Source: JAPOUP01 sp965199865 (lineage in GTDB: Bacteria > Pseudomonadota > Alphaproteobacteria > Rhodobacterales > Rhodobacteraceae). From it: a stretch of 64,000 bases of DNA. Positions within the stretch are counted from its first letter, which is position 1; each line of letters starts with the position of its first letter. Location: contig CBDATU010000014.1 of assembly GCA_965199865.1 (NCBI GenBank), positions 310,001 to 374,000 of the forward strand, read 5' to 3'. The position numbers and the translations under genes are program-made. Under the pieces are notes generated by a model. The model did not search any database. It was not told the DNA's origin and was given only the letters and a program-made list of their open reading frames with translations. Below, piece after piece: positions 8,520 through 16,550 of the stretch.

Positions 8520-8810
8520 CCCACCACCCACAGGCGCAGAACTTCTGCCTTCTGACGGCGTCAGGTGATGCGATCACACTTCATATGTCGTCCAGCGAGA
8601 AATTTTGGCTGGCTTTGTCGCGTGCCATGGAACGCACGGATCTTGCAGAAGATCCCCGTTTCACAGGTCATTACGAGCGGACGGACAATTAATTCGAGCT
8701 CAAGCCGATCGTTGAAGCCGAGTTCCTGAAACGCACTCGCGACGAATGGGAGATGAGGTTGGTAGCCGAAGAAGTGCTCTTTGCTCCGGTTCTCAGGGTG
8801 GAGCTGTGGA
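8520..8810 (+). pseudogene. CaiB/BaiF-type CoA-transferase fragment
   Basis: From about 8520 the frame leaves IolB and reads a CaiB/BaiF family III CoA-transferase segment: QAQNF..., GDAITLHMSSSEKFWLALSR, RTDLAEDPRFTGHYERT, then a TAA at 8690 replacing an expected Tyr/His, and in the same frame FELKPIVEAEFLKRTRDEW ending near VLFAPVL. Both ends are missing. The abrupt IolB to CoA-transferase junction indicates a deletion that joined two genes. Confidence 0.65.
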
Positions 8811-8867
8811 AAACTTTCCACAACATCATCCTTAAGATACTTTCCGATTGATTCAGACATAATGGAC

Positions 8868-9192
8868 CGGGAAGCGCCGCACGTTCCTGAGTAAGTGGAA
8901 GGACAGATGCTGCGCCGTCGCCGACAGCCTGGAGGAGGGTGATTGGCTGTTCACCTTCACCCGGCTCGATCCGTTGCAGTGGAGATCGGCGCGGACGACC
9001 GGTGCCATCGAGCGTCTGAACGGAGAGTTCCGGCGGAGGATAAGGACCCGGATCGTGCTGCCCTGCGCGGGGACGGTGCCCATGCTTCAACGGGCGCTCT
9101 TGGCCTCCGGGCGGATCCGGATGCGGAAGGTCGACGGCCGGCAGGCCCTGTCCCGGCCGGTCGAGCCCATCACCCCTGACCTCGCCACCTGA
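8868..9192 (+). pseudogene. IS256-family (Mutator-type) transposase C-terminal fragment
   Basis: The frame reads the C-terminal part of an IS256-family transposase: a TFLSKWKDRCCAVADSLEE helix, then ARTTGAIERLNGEFRRRIRT, which is the family's hallmark TTNAIERLN..FRRR motif including the catalytic Glu, and LPCAGTVPMLQRALLASG, IRMRKVDG. There is no N-terminus and no recognisable inverted repeat, so it is a dead remnant. A second, shorter remnant of the same family lies at 55690-55910. Confidence 0.75.
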
Positions 9193-9358
9193 TCGGGCGA
9201 CACCCGGAGAAAGAACCGTTTTCGAATCTCCACCATATTCGCGACACGACCATGGTCACCAACCCAGCACATGCACACATGCATCGAAGCCGGTGTCAGG
9301 ATTTGGTGTCTATGCCAACAATGTAGGTACCTGAGTAGCTACAGTCACAGCTCTTAGT

Positions 9359-10837
9359 TCAGCGATTATCTACGGGCGGAATGTTATAGTGGAAGCGCTT
9401 CTTTACGGAGCCGTATGCGAATTCGACACCCTCCCCTTCCAGATGTCTTCTCGCCTCAGGTTTTATTGCCGGAGGTTTCAGATCTCTGTTAACAACACGC
9501 CACCAAGGAAAATTGTCTTCACGATTCGCTTCGGCCTTTTTTGTAGCCGCTGAAATTGCAGCTGCTACAGGCAGCGCTTTCACTTTGGTGCCGAACACCT
9601 CGTACGCAATATCGCCGTATGTGACGACCTTCCCCTTTGGAATGCTGAGCACGATTTGCCGTATGTGTTCTGCATTACCGGAAACTCCATTTCGTTCCGA
9701 AGAGCGTACCCTGCCTAAACGTACTTCCGGCCGTGGCGGGCTGGTATGAATGTCCTTCGCCGTTGTCTCGAACCGGCCCGGTAGCGTGACCTCAAGAAGC
9801 TCGATATCATCTGTCGGGTAAGAGTAACATGTGCGCATGTGAGGTGGGATGACGAAGGCATCGCCAGTTTCCAGCCTGTAGGGTTCGCGACCGTCACCCT
9901 CAAGCGTCATTCCGCCATTCATCACATAGGTGAAAAGGATGTCGGCATCGTGACATCGCCATTCCGGCTCGCCGGTCCCTCGTCTCACGACATGCACACC
10001 CGCGTAGCCTCCCGTGTTGTCGGAGATGGTCGTATCGCGGCTGACATATCCCGGCAGGCGATGGGGAGCCCATGTCGCTCTGTCGGCTTCATGATGCACG
10101 AATTTCTGGCCACTCCATTCACGGTCAGGCCGATAGTGTGGGGTTGGGAGTTCCATCTGGTGGTCAATGGTGGTGACGTGCTCCGCTGGCACTCCGATCT
10201 CGATCACCTCAACGCTTTCTGACGCGCAGAGCACCCGATGCCGGATTTCCGGAGGCTGGATAAAGCAGTTGCCCGCGCGAAGCCGGATAGGCGGTCCCTG
10301 ATCTTCGTAGAGGACGTCCACCCAGCCGGCGATGCAGAAGATGAGCTGAAATCCGACCGTGTGGTAATGCACCATGTCCGGCACTGGCCCGCCATCCGGA
10401 ATTCGGATGTGACTGGCGATGATCGACCCGCCAAGCCGGTCTGGAATCAGGTCTCTGTACTCCATTCCTGCGCGTCCAACGATCCAGGGTGCCTGATCCG
10501 CCAAACGCCTTACAACGAAGGAATGTATCGTCTGAGGCAGCACCAAAGGTGGATTGAGTTCGTCAATCTCCACACGGGTTCCGTTCGGGGCTGTGAGCTC
10601 ACGTTCGCCGCCAGCGAATCCTTCCGGGTCATCCGTGCGGATCCGGATCGTTCCAGGACTTTCGGGGGCTCCGGTTTCGACCCTGATGCGCAAACCATGC
10701 CCGGAGAACACGGCAACCCTTGGGTCGTCGGAGGGATAGATCATGTCGAGACGCATCCCTAGAGTTCGGGTAAAGAACGGAAGGTCGCGGCGTAGCTCCT
10801 GAGTAGGAAGCCTTATTTCCGCTTGGGTTTCAGTCAT
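9359..10837 (-). CDS. VOC-like/double cupin protein fused to an alkyltransferase-like (ATL) domain
   Basis: A single open frame of 492 residues with three parts. Residues ~10-110 resemble a glyoxalase/VOC half-module (DLPFFTRTLGMRLDMIYP). Residues ~110-370 form a bicupin: HYHTVGFQLIFCIAGWVDVL with LRAGNCFIQPPEIRHRV, then a second copy around HDADILFTYVMNGGMTL with LETGDAFVIPPHMRT. Residues ~395-485 are an O6-methylguanine-DNA-methyltransferase-like domain (IPKGKVVTYGDIA, then FPWWRVVNRDLKP) in which the PCHRV active-site Cys is Trp, as in ATL proteins that flip and bind but do not repair alkylguanine. The start at ATG 10837 has a GGGGAG ribosome-binding site; codons upstream look non-coding. 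Joining a metabolic cupin to an ATL domain is unexpected. Confidence 0.75.
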   Translation of the reverse strand: MTETQAEIRLPTQELRRDLPFFTRTLGMRLDMIYPSDDPRVAVFSGHGLRIRVETGAPESPGTIRIRTDDPEGFAGGERELTAPNGTRVEIDELNPPLVLPQTIHSFVVRRLADQAPWIVGRAGMEYRDLIPDRLGGSIIASHIRIPDGGPVPDMVHYHTVGFQLIFCIAGWVDVLYEDQGPPIRLRAGNCFIQPPEIRHRVLCASESVEVIEIGVPAEHVTTIDHQMELPTPHYRPDREWSGQKFVHHEADRATWAPHRLPGYVSRDTTISDNTGGYAGVHVVRRGTGEPEWRCHDADILFTYVMNGGMTLEGDGREPYRLETGDAFVIPPHMRTCYSYPTDDIELLEVTLPGRFETTAKDIHTSPPRPEVRLGRVRSSERNGVSGNAEHIRQIVLSIPKGKVVTYGDIAYEVFGTKVKALPVAAAISAATKKAEANREDNFPWWRVVNRDLKPPAIKPEARRHLEGEGVEFAYGSVKKRFHYNIPPVDNR

Positions 10838-11630
10838 GTCGACTCCCCTGCTGCTCTCTGGACAGGTTATTCTTTGAAAGGAGAAGGCGCAATTCATCGT
10901 ATGCTGGAAGAAACGACAGGGCGCTTGGAGGAATTCGATGCGGCAGCCGCATTGGAATGGGTGCCGGATCCTGGTCAATGCGTCTGTCCGTTCCGGTGGA
11001 CCTATCGACGCTTCCCATACACTTCCTGGCAGGCTGCAGGGATTGATGAAAGAAGAACGCTCGCCTTGGCACCTGACTTCGATGTCGCACTCATTGCAGC
11101 TTGATCCATGTCATTGTCAAGGGTGCGAGTGTAAGAGTGGGAGCATAAGATATTGCAATCGTTGCATTTCGCTGCGGAGATGTTTGCCTCGGGCATCGAG
11201 TGGCGCATGACGTGACGGCATGCGCCAACTGGCTCCACGACAATGGGCAGTTCAGGTTCCACCCGCAGCACTTCACTGGATGTGGACACGGCGGTCTCTA
11301 GGCGAACGTAGGATCTACGGCCCGGCGACAAGGAACCGCAGGCAATTGATACCTTTGGCTTCCCGCTCCCTTGCGGCTTCGGCAGCCGATTCAGGCGATG
11401 CATTACCTTGCATCCCTCCCTGTCTGGTGTTCTTTCCGTCAGGAAACACCACATATGGGAGCTTCTTCGGCTCTGGGTCAAGCTCATCCAGATTCGCGTA
11501 AAAGCGGTTGCATTCCCCTGCAAGTTCTCTAGTTTTCGCGCAGTGGAGGTGTGGCACGCATCCTGTTAGCCGAGCGGTAGCGCCTCCGGGAAGATTGCTG
11601 ACGATCCACTCAATGGGAGGAAAAACCGAC
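10838..11630. other. Non-coding stretch upstream of the TRAP operon
   Basis: About 790 bp without a gene I can support. Open frames on both strands here are short and their translations (Cys/Arg-rich) resemble no family. A minus-strand frame at 11315-11560 has protein-like composition (GECNRFYANLDELDPEPKKL) but lacks a start independent of the dctP gene and may be a relic. The promoters for the divergent cupin/ATL gene and the TRAP operon must lie here; I could not identify convincing -35/-10 pairs. Confidence 0.5.
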
Positions 11631-12719
11631 ATGGAACGCCGTAACTTTCTGAAATCCGCGGCGCTGGGCACAGCTGGCGCAGCGCTCGCTGCACCCATGG
11701 TCAATGCCCAGAACGCAACAACACTGACTATCGTGTCGACATGGCCGCGCGACTTCCCTGGCTTGGGGCTTTCGGCGCAGCGTCTGGCCCAGCGAATTGT
11801 CGACGTGTCGAATGGTGCCATTCAGACCGAGTATTTCGCAGCCGGTGAACGCGTGGGCGCTTTCGACGTTTTTGACGAAGTGGCCAGCGGCAACAGCCAA
11901 GCCTACATTGCAGCCGATTACTACTGGATCGGCAAACATCCCGGCTTCGCCTATTTCACATCCGTGCCCTTCGGAATGACCACGCCGGAATGGAACTCCT
12001 GGATCAAGTTCAAGGGCGGTCAGGCACTGTGGGACCAACTGTCGGGCGAATTCGGCCTGAAGGCCGTAGCCTGTGGCGCAACCGGTGCACAGGCCGGAGG
12101 ATGGTTCAACAAGGAAATCAACAGCCCTGATGATCTGCAGGGCCTGAAAATGCGTATTCCGGGCCTTGGTGGCACCGTGATGTCGAAGCTTGGCGTGTCG
12201 ACGGTTTCGCTTCCTGGCGGGCAGATCTACGAAAACCTCGTATCAGGCGCCGTCGAGGCGACCGAATGGGTCGGTCCCTATAATGACTATTTCATGAAGT
12301 TCTACGAAGCGGCCAAGTTCTATTATACCGCTGGCATGCATGAGCCAGGCGGAGGCCTTGCCTTCGGAATGAACGCGTCGTGGTGGGGTGGTCTCTCAAA
12401 ATATGAGCAGGACGTCATCACTACCTGCTGCTACGAGGAACATGCAGCGCAGCCAGAGGAAGCAGGTGCCCTTAACGGCGAATATCTCGCTCGCCTGGTC
12501 AATGATCATGGTGTCGGTGTGCGCCAGTTCAACGACGATGTTTGGGACGCCTTCGGCGACGCCGCTGCGGAAGTGTTCGAAGAAACCCGTGACCACTCGC
12601 CCTTGGCTGCGGAAATCAACGACGCTTTCCAGGGTGCCTTGACCGAGATCGGTGCCTGGCGTGCAGCGGCTGAGATTGAGTTCTCAAACCAGCGCAACCG
12701 CATCCTTGGCATAACATAG
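11631..12719 (+). CDS. TRAP transporter substrate-binding protein (DctP family, Tat signal)
   Basis: A 362-residue periplasmic binding protein. It begins MERRNFLKSAALGTAGAALA, a twin-arginine signal peptide with likely cleavage after AAPMVNAQ. The mature part has DctP/TakP-type landmarks: TLTIVSTWPRDFPGLG, the MRIPGLGGTVMSKLGVSTVSLPGGQIY substrate-clamp region containing the conserved Arg, and VEATEWVGPYNDYFMKFYE, typical of the 2-oxo-acid/mannitol-type TRAP branch. It delivers a carboxylate-containing ligand to the membrane subunits encoded downstream. The ATG at 11631 follows a GGGAGG site; the open frame extends further upstream but only with non-signal-like sequence. Confidence 0.9.
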   Translation: MERRNFLKSAALGTAGAALAAPMVNAQNATTLTIVSTWPRDFPGLGLSAQRLAQRIVDVSNGAIQTEYFAAGERVGAFDVFDEVASGNSQAYIAADYYWIGKHPGFAYFTSVPFGMTTPEWNSWIKFKGGQALWDQLSGEFGLKAVACGATGAQAGGWFNKEINSPDDLQGLKMRIPGLGGTVMSKLGVSTVSLPGGQIYENLVSGAVEATEWVGPYNDYFMKFYEAAKFYYTAGMHEPGGGLAFGMNASWWGGLSKYEQDVITTCCYEEHAAQPEEAGALNGEYLARLVNDHGVGVRQFNDDVWDAFGDAAAEVFEETRDHSPLAAEINDAFQGALTEIGAWRAAAEIEFSNQRNRILGIT

Positions 12720-12745
12720 GCCGAGACTGCTTAACGACTAAGAAT

Positions 12746-12775
12746 CCGGAAGCTGGCAGACAGGCTGGCTTCCGG
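12746..12775 (+). terminator. Intercistronic hairpin after the TRAP binding-protein gene
   Basis: CCGGAAGC at 12746-12753 pairs perfectly with GCTTCCGG at 12768-12775 around a 14-nt loop, 26 bp after the dctP stop. There is no T-run, so it is more likely a transcript-stabilising or attenuating stem than a strong terminator. That would fit the usual excess of binding protein over membrane subunits in TRAP systems. Confidence 0.5.
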
Positions 12776-12845
12776 TCTGGTTTCCGGTGCCTTGCGCCGT
12801 CAGGAGGCGAAGTGCGGGGGGGTCCCCGTTCGCCGGGGGATTGCC

Positions 12846-13841
12846 ATGAGCCCAACATCGGACCTGGCGGAACTATCCTCATTCGGGCGCCCTGCGCCAC
12901 TAGTGCGGATGTTTGGCTGGATCATGCTGGCATTGCTGGCAGGGTTCTTCATAAATAACATTCTCATCGTGGGTCTTGGATTTCCGTCGCTGGGCGAGCT
13001 GTTCGGGGACGATCTTCGGGCGTGGGCGCTTGTGCTGGTATACGTGGTTTTCCTCGTGGCGTCGGCTCTGTTCGTCCTGCGCACCCCTTACAGGGCACTC
13101 CGTTATGATGCGCGCAGGATCAGTGACTTTAACGCATATCTGATCCGGGGCTGTTACTTCACCGTCCTGTTCACCGGTATCGCTGACGCGGCAATCGCAT
13201 TCATCCGGGTAGAGGGACTGCTGGAGGTCGTTTTTCCTGGCGAGATCGCGAGTCAGCTGATTCGGGCGCGCTTCATTGGGCCCGCCATTCACTTCCCGCT
13301 CGCGGTTCTTGGCTTCGTCGTCGCGCTGTTTTCCCGGTCGCTTGGATTTATCTGGCTCGCGCTTCTGATCGTGATTGCCGAACTCCTGATCGTGTTCTCA
13401 CGTTTCGTGTTCTCCTACGAACAGGCGTTGATGGGTGATCTGGTGCGTTACTGGTACGCCGCGCTGTTCCTGTTCTCGTCAGCCTATACACTTCTGCATG
13501 AAGGCCATGTGCGAGTTGATGTGCTCTATGCGGGGCTCGATACGCGAAGGAAAGGTCGGGTCAATGCCGTAGGAGCCGTCCTGCTGGGCATGACCACCTG
13601 TTGGGCGGTGATTCTGGTCGGGATGGGCAGCAAGCAGGCGATTCTGAACTCACCAGTTGCGAATTTCGAGGTCAGCCAGACTGGCACGGCAGGAATGTAC
13701 ATAAAATATCAGATGGCGGCGTTCCTTGGAATATTCGCGATCACCATGCTGATCCAGTTCGTTAGCGGCCTTTTCGAGGCCGTTGCCGATGCACGGCAGG
13801 AGCCGGGGCATGTGGAACGGGATCCCGGGGCAGGGCACTGA
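12846..13841 (+). CDS. TRAP transporter small permease (DctQ family), enlarged
   Basis: An integral membrane protein of 331 residues. The C-terminal half is the normal four-helix DctQ module, recognisable by EQALMGDLVRYWYAALFLFSSAYTL followed by HEGHVRVDVLY and VNAVGAVLLG. The N-terminal half adds about four more hydrophobic segments not found in the usual 160-190-residue DctQ. The enlarged form occurs in some alphaproteobacterial TRAP systems with TakP-like binding proteins. ATG 12846 was chosen over an in-frame start at 12792 because the earlier codons are charged and unlike the family. It lies 9 bp before the large permease gene. Confidence 0.85.
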   Translation: MSPTSDLAELSSFGRPAPLVRMFGWIMLALLAGFFINNILIVGLGFPSLGELFGDDLRAWALVLVYVVFLVASALFVLRTPYRALRYDARRISDFNAYLIRGCYFTVLFTGIADAAIAFIRVEGLLEVVFPGEIASQLIRARFIGPAIHFPLAVLGFVVALFSRSLGFIWLALLIVIAELLIVFSRFVFSYEQALMGDLVRYWYAALFLFSSAYTLLHEGHVRVDVLYAGLDTRRKGRVNAVGAVLLGMTTCWAVILVGMGSKQAILNSPVANFEVSQTGTAGMYIKYQMAAFLGIFAITMLIQFVSGLFEAVADARQEPGHVERDPGAGH

Positions 13842-13850
13842 GGCGACGCC

Positions 13851-16514
13851 ATGGAACTCTTCTTTCTCGCTATCCTGATCATCACCATGGCCGCGGCGCT
13901 AGGATCGGGTTTTCCCGTCGCCTTCGCACTTCCGGGTGCCGCAATCATTTCAATCGTCCTTGCCGCTGCTTCCGGATACATTTTCGCCGGTGGCAATGTC
14001 GATGCTTTCTTCCACTCTGGCGGACCGTCGCAGTGGCTGACGGCTGGCGTTACAAACCTTCGGGGCGTCTATTGGGAAGTGGAACGGGATACGCTGATTG
14101 CGATTCCGCTGTTCATCTTTATGGGAATCATGCTGCAGCGGTCGAGAATAGCCGAAGACCTGCTGGTCACCATGGCCCGGCTGTTTGGACCAGTCCCTGG
14201 TGGTCTTGGCATTTCAGTTGTGTTTGTTGGCGCGCTGCTCGCCGCCACCACGGGCATCGTAGGGGCCACGGTGGTTGCCATGGGCCTGATTTCGCTTCCC
14301 GCAATGCTGCGAAACAAATATTCACCGTCGCTCGCCACGGGCACGATCGCCGCTTCGGGCACGCTGGGACAGATCATCCCACCATCCATCGTTCTGATCA
14401 TTCTTGCCGACCAGCTGGCAGGCGCGGCGGATCAGGCTTCCACGGCCCGTAAGGCGCTGCACAAGGAGGCGACAGGCGAATTGAGCATGCCATCGGTATT
14501 CGATGTGACGTCGACCAGCGCTGGCGAGATGTTCCTCGGGGCCTTCGTCCCTGGTATAGTTCTGGTTTTGCTCTATATGCTGTTCATTCTGGTTTTGGCA
14601 CTTATTCGGCCAAAATTCGCTCCAGCCGTGACTTATGACGGAGCACGGGACGCCCGCTTCTGGGGTAATGTCTTTCTTTCGGTCGTCCCGCCGCTGACGC
14701 TGATTTTCCTGGTGCTTGGTTCGATCATCTCCGGCATCGCCACAGTGAACCAGGCGGGTGCCATAGGTGCCGCAGGTGCGCTGATCATGGCTGGCTACCG
14801 GCTTGTCCAGTCAGGGCGAACAACCTTCTACCCAGCAATTCTAGCGCTAGCAGGCCTGGCGGTGATCGCCTTCGCTCTGGGCAACTACAACATGAACATC
14901 AAGTCCGTCATCGTGCTCGGAAGCGATACCACTGGCATATGGTTAGGTGGAATCGGAACCGGACTGGTGCTCGCAGGCCTGATTTGGTCTGGAATTCGCG
15001 TGCTTCGCGTCGAAGACACCCTGCGCGAGGTGATGGTGGAAACCGCAAAGACCACCTCGCTGGTGTTCATTATCCTACTTGGCGCGGCCATGCTTACGGC
15101 TGCATTCCGGGCCTTTGGCGGCGAGGAACTGGTGAAGGAGTTCCTGAATTCTCTGCCAGGTGGATTCTGGAGTCAGTTCATCATTGTCATGGCCGTGATT
15201 TTCATCCTCGGGTTCTTCCTTGACTTCATCGAGATCGCCGTGGTGGTGGTGCCGATCGTGGCGCCGATTCTCCTCGCGGACCCTCAGGCCAACATTACCG
15301 CTGTCTGGCTGGGCGTGATGATCGGCCTGAACATCCAGACATCGTTCCTTACCCCACCATTCGGTTTTGCGCTGTTCTACCTGCGCGGGGTTGCGCCAGC
15401 CGTGGTAAAGACCGTCCAGATCTACAAGGGTGTCATCGCGTTCATCTGCCTTCAGCTCGTGGCGCTGGGAATTGTTGGTTACTATCCACAGCTGGTGAAT
15501 TACCTGCCAAATCGGGCATCGCTTCTTGGCGAAACGGCACCGCCGCCACGGAACCCGAAGCTGCAGCTCTGCCTTGAGGACTATGTGTATGGAAGGCTTG
15601 AGACCGATCGGGATCAGGTGAGCGCGGCTCTCGCGGAGGCGCGGGCATTGGATCTTACCGCTCTGCCGGACAGGCTGGCCAGCAATTTGAGCGACGCGTT
15701 TGGCAGCGCCGAAACCGCGCTTGTGGGACTTGACGGGGTATTCGTGGCGCATGCCGCTGTTGAGGAAGCCACATCGACCTATCGGCCGCAGCTGAGCCTT
15801 GTGCGGGATCTGGAGAGGCGTATCCGTAAACTCGAAAAGGAGGCTGACGAGCGCAGGAGACAGGCTGGCTACCTTACCGATGAGGCCAATGCGGACAGAC
15901 GAGCGTCGCTGGAGGAGCGGGCGGATGAGCTGTTACGCGAAAGGGATGAGATAGCGGCCGACATTCCTGATGACTGGAACGATGTCTATGCCAACTTCAG
16001 TTCCCTGGTCTCTGCTGAGGACAAGGCGCGCAGCTCCTACCGGCGTGCCTCGGATGCGGCTTATGAACCGGCGGCGGAGTTTCTGGCGGTAATCGATTCC
16101 AACGAAGCGTTCTTCGGAATGGAGAGCGGGCTTTCAGCGCTGGAAGACCTGATTGCCAATGGCGAGCGGGAGGTGGCTGAAAATGCGGTGGACGAGACAG
16201 CGAAGTCCTTCGGAGCGATCTCTGGTGCGAGTGATGTGCGTTCCGCCCTGTCCAAGGCCAAACGGTCGCTGCGGGAAGGCAGGGAGGACCGTGAGAAGGC
16301 CATGGAAGAATGGATGCGGGCGGTTGATGAATACAGAACGCAGATAGACTGGCGTCGCGCAGCTGAAGGTGATCTGAGGGAAGGCGTTCAGGCCTATCTG
16401 GCGGCGATTTCCGAGACAATCGGATCCCGCCAGCAGGAGAGGCTCAGCCGTGATCAGGCAGTGTTCATCGCTGGGTGCAATGCGGCTCACCATGACATTT
16501 CGCTGAACTTCTAG
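13851..16514 (+). CDS. TRAP transporter large permease (DctM family) with long coiled-coil C-terminus
   Basis: An 887-residue protein, about twice the usual DctM length. Residues 1-545 are membrane helices with DctM landmarks: PLFIFMGIMLQRSRIAEDLL, ATTGIVGATVVAMGLISLP, SGTLGQIIPPSIVLIILAD and, near 490-510, NIQTSFLTPPFGFALFYLRG. An insertion after LADQLAG contains a hydrophilic loop. From about residue 560 the protein is soluble, charged and heptad-like (LRDLERRIRKLEKEADERRRQ..., EERADELLRERDEIA), predicted to form long coiled coils in the cytoplasm or periplasm. Such a tail is not needed for transport and may mediate assembly or regulation. It ends convergent with the aminotransferase gene 36 bp away. 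Confidence 0.88.
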   Translation: MELFFLAILIITMAAALGSGFPVAFALPGAAIISIVLAAASGYIFAGGNVDAFFHSGGPSQWLTAGVTNLRGVYWEVERDTLIAIPLFIFMGIMLQRSRIAEDLLVTMARLFGPVPGGLGISVVFVGALLAATTGIVGATVVAMGLISLPAMLRNKYSPSLATGTIAASGTLGQIIPPSIVLIILADQLAGAADQASTARKALHKEATGELSMPSVFDVTSTSAGEMFLGAFVPGIVLVLLYMLFILVLALIRPKFAPAVTYDGARDARFWGNVFLSVVPPLTLIFLVLGSIISGIATVNQAGAIGAAGALIMAGYRLVQSGRTTFYPAILALAGLAVIAFALGNYNMNIKSVIVLGSDTTGIWLGGIGTGLVLAGLIWSGIRVLRVEDTLREVMVETAKTTSLVFIILLGAAMLTAAFRAFGGEELVKEFLNSLPGGFWSQFIIVMAVIFILGFFLDFIEIAVVVVPIVAPILLADPQANITAVWLGVMIGLNIQTSFLTPPFGFALFYLRGVAPAVVKTVQIYKGVIAFICLQLVALGIVGYYPQLVNYLPNRASLLGETAPPPRNPKLQLCLEDYVYGRLETDRDQVSAALAEARALDLTALPDRLASNLSDAFGSAETALVGLDGVFVAHAAVEEATSTYRPQLSLVRDLERRIRKLEKEADERRRQAGYLTDEANADRRASLEERADELLRERDEIAADIPDDWNDVYANFSSLVSAEDKARSSYRRASDAAYEPAAEFLAVIDSNEAFFGMESGLSALEDLIANGEREVAENAVDETAKSFGAISGASDVRSALSKAKRSLREGREDREKAMEEWMRAVDEYRTQIDWRRAAEGDLREGVQAYLAAISETIGSRQQERLSRDQAVFIAGCNAAHHDISLNF

Positions 16515-16550
16515 ACGGCCAGCGCCTCGCTCTCCGTCGGGGGCGAAATG

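Larger units (their letters stand above)
6298..8530 (+). pseudogene. iolB: iolB remnant split by an IS1380-family insertion
   Basis: The ATG at 6298 sits behind a GGGAGG ribosome-binding site, and the frame reads the N-terminus of 5-deoxy-glucuronate isomerase (IolB): LLRRPFGTCGKIH, then an amber stop at 6346, then ITPESAGWRYVGFSLNRL and DREVILVMVEGRAAI. The insertion sequence enters at codons for DVL and the same gene resumes at 8324 with DERMNVFEKTPPHCLYL, CVMAVCSAPGQGGHEARRIG and TERGKVTNT. Removing the element plus one CTAG copy restores the frame exactly across the junction. IolB homology ends near 8520, where an unrelated CoA-transferase fragment begins, so the 3' half is deleted. Confidence 0.82.

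Noticed and set aside
11315..11821. 168-codon minus-strand frame upstream of dctP
   Set aside because: About half lies antisense to the dctP signal-peptide region, and the rest has no recognisable domain.
16515..16550. Search for a bidirectional terminator between dctM and the convergent aminotransferase
   Set aside because: No stem of more than 5 bp with a T-run could be found in the 36-bp gap.
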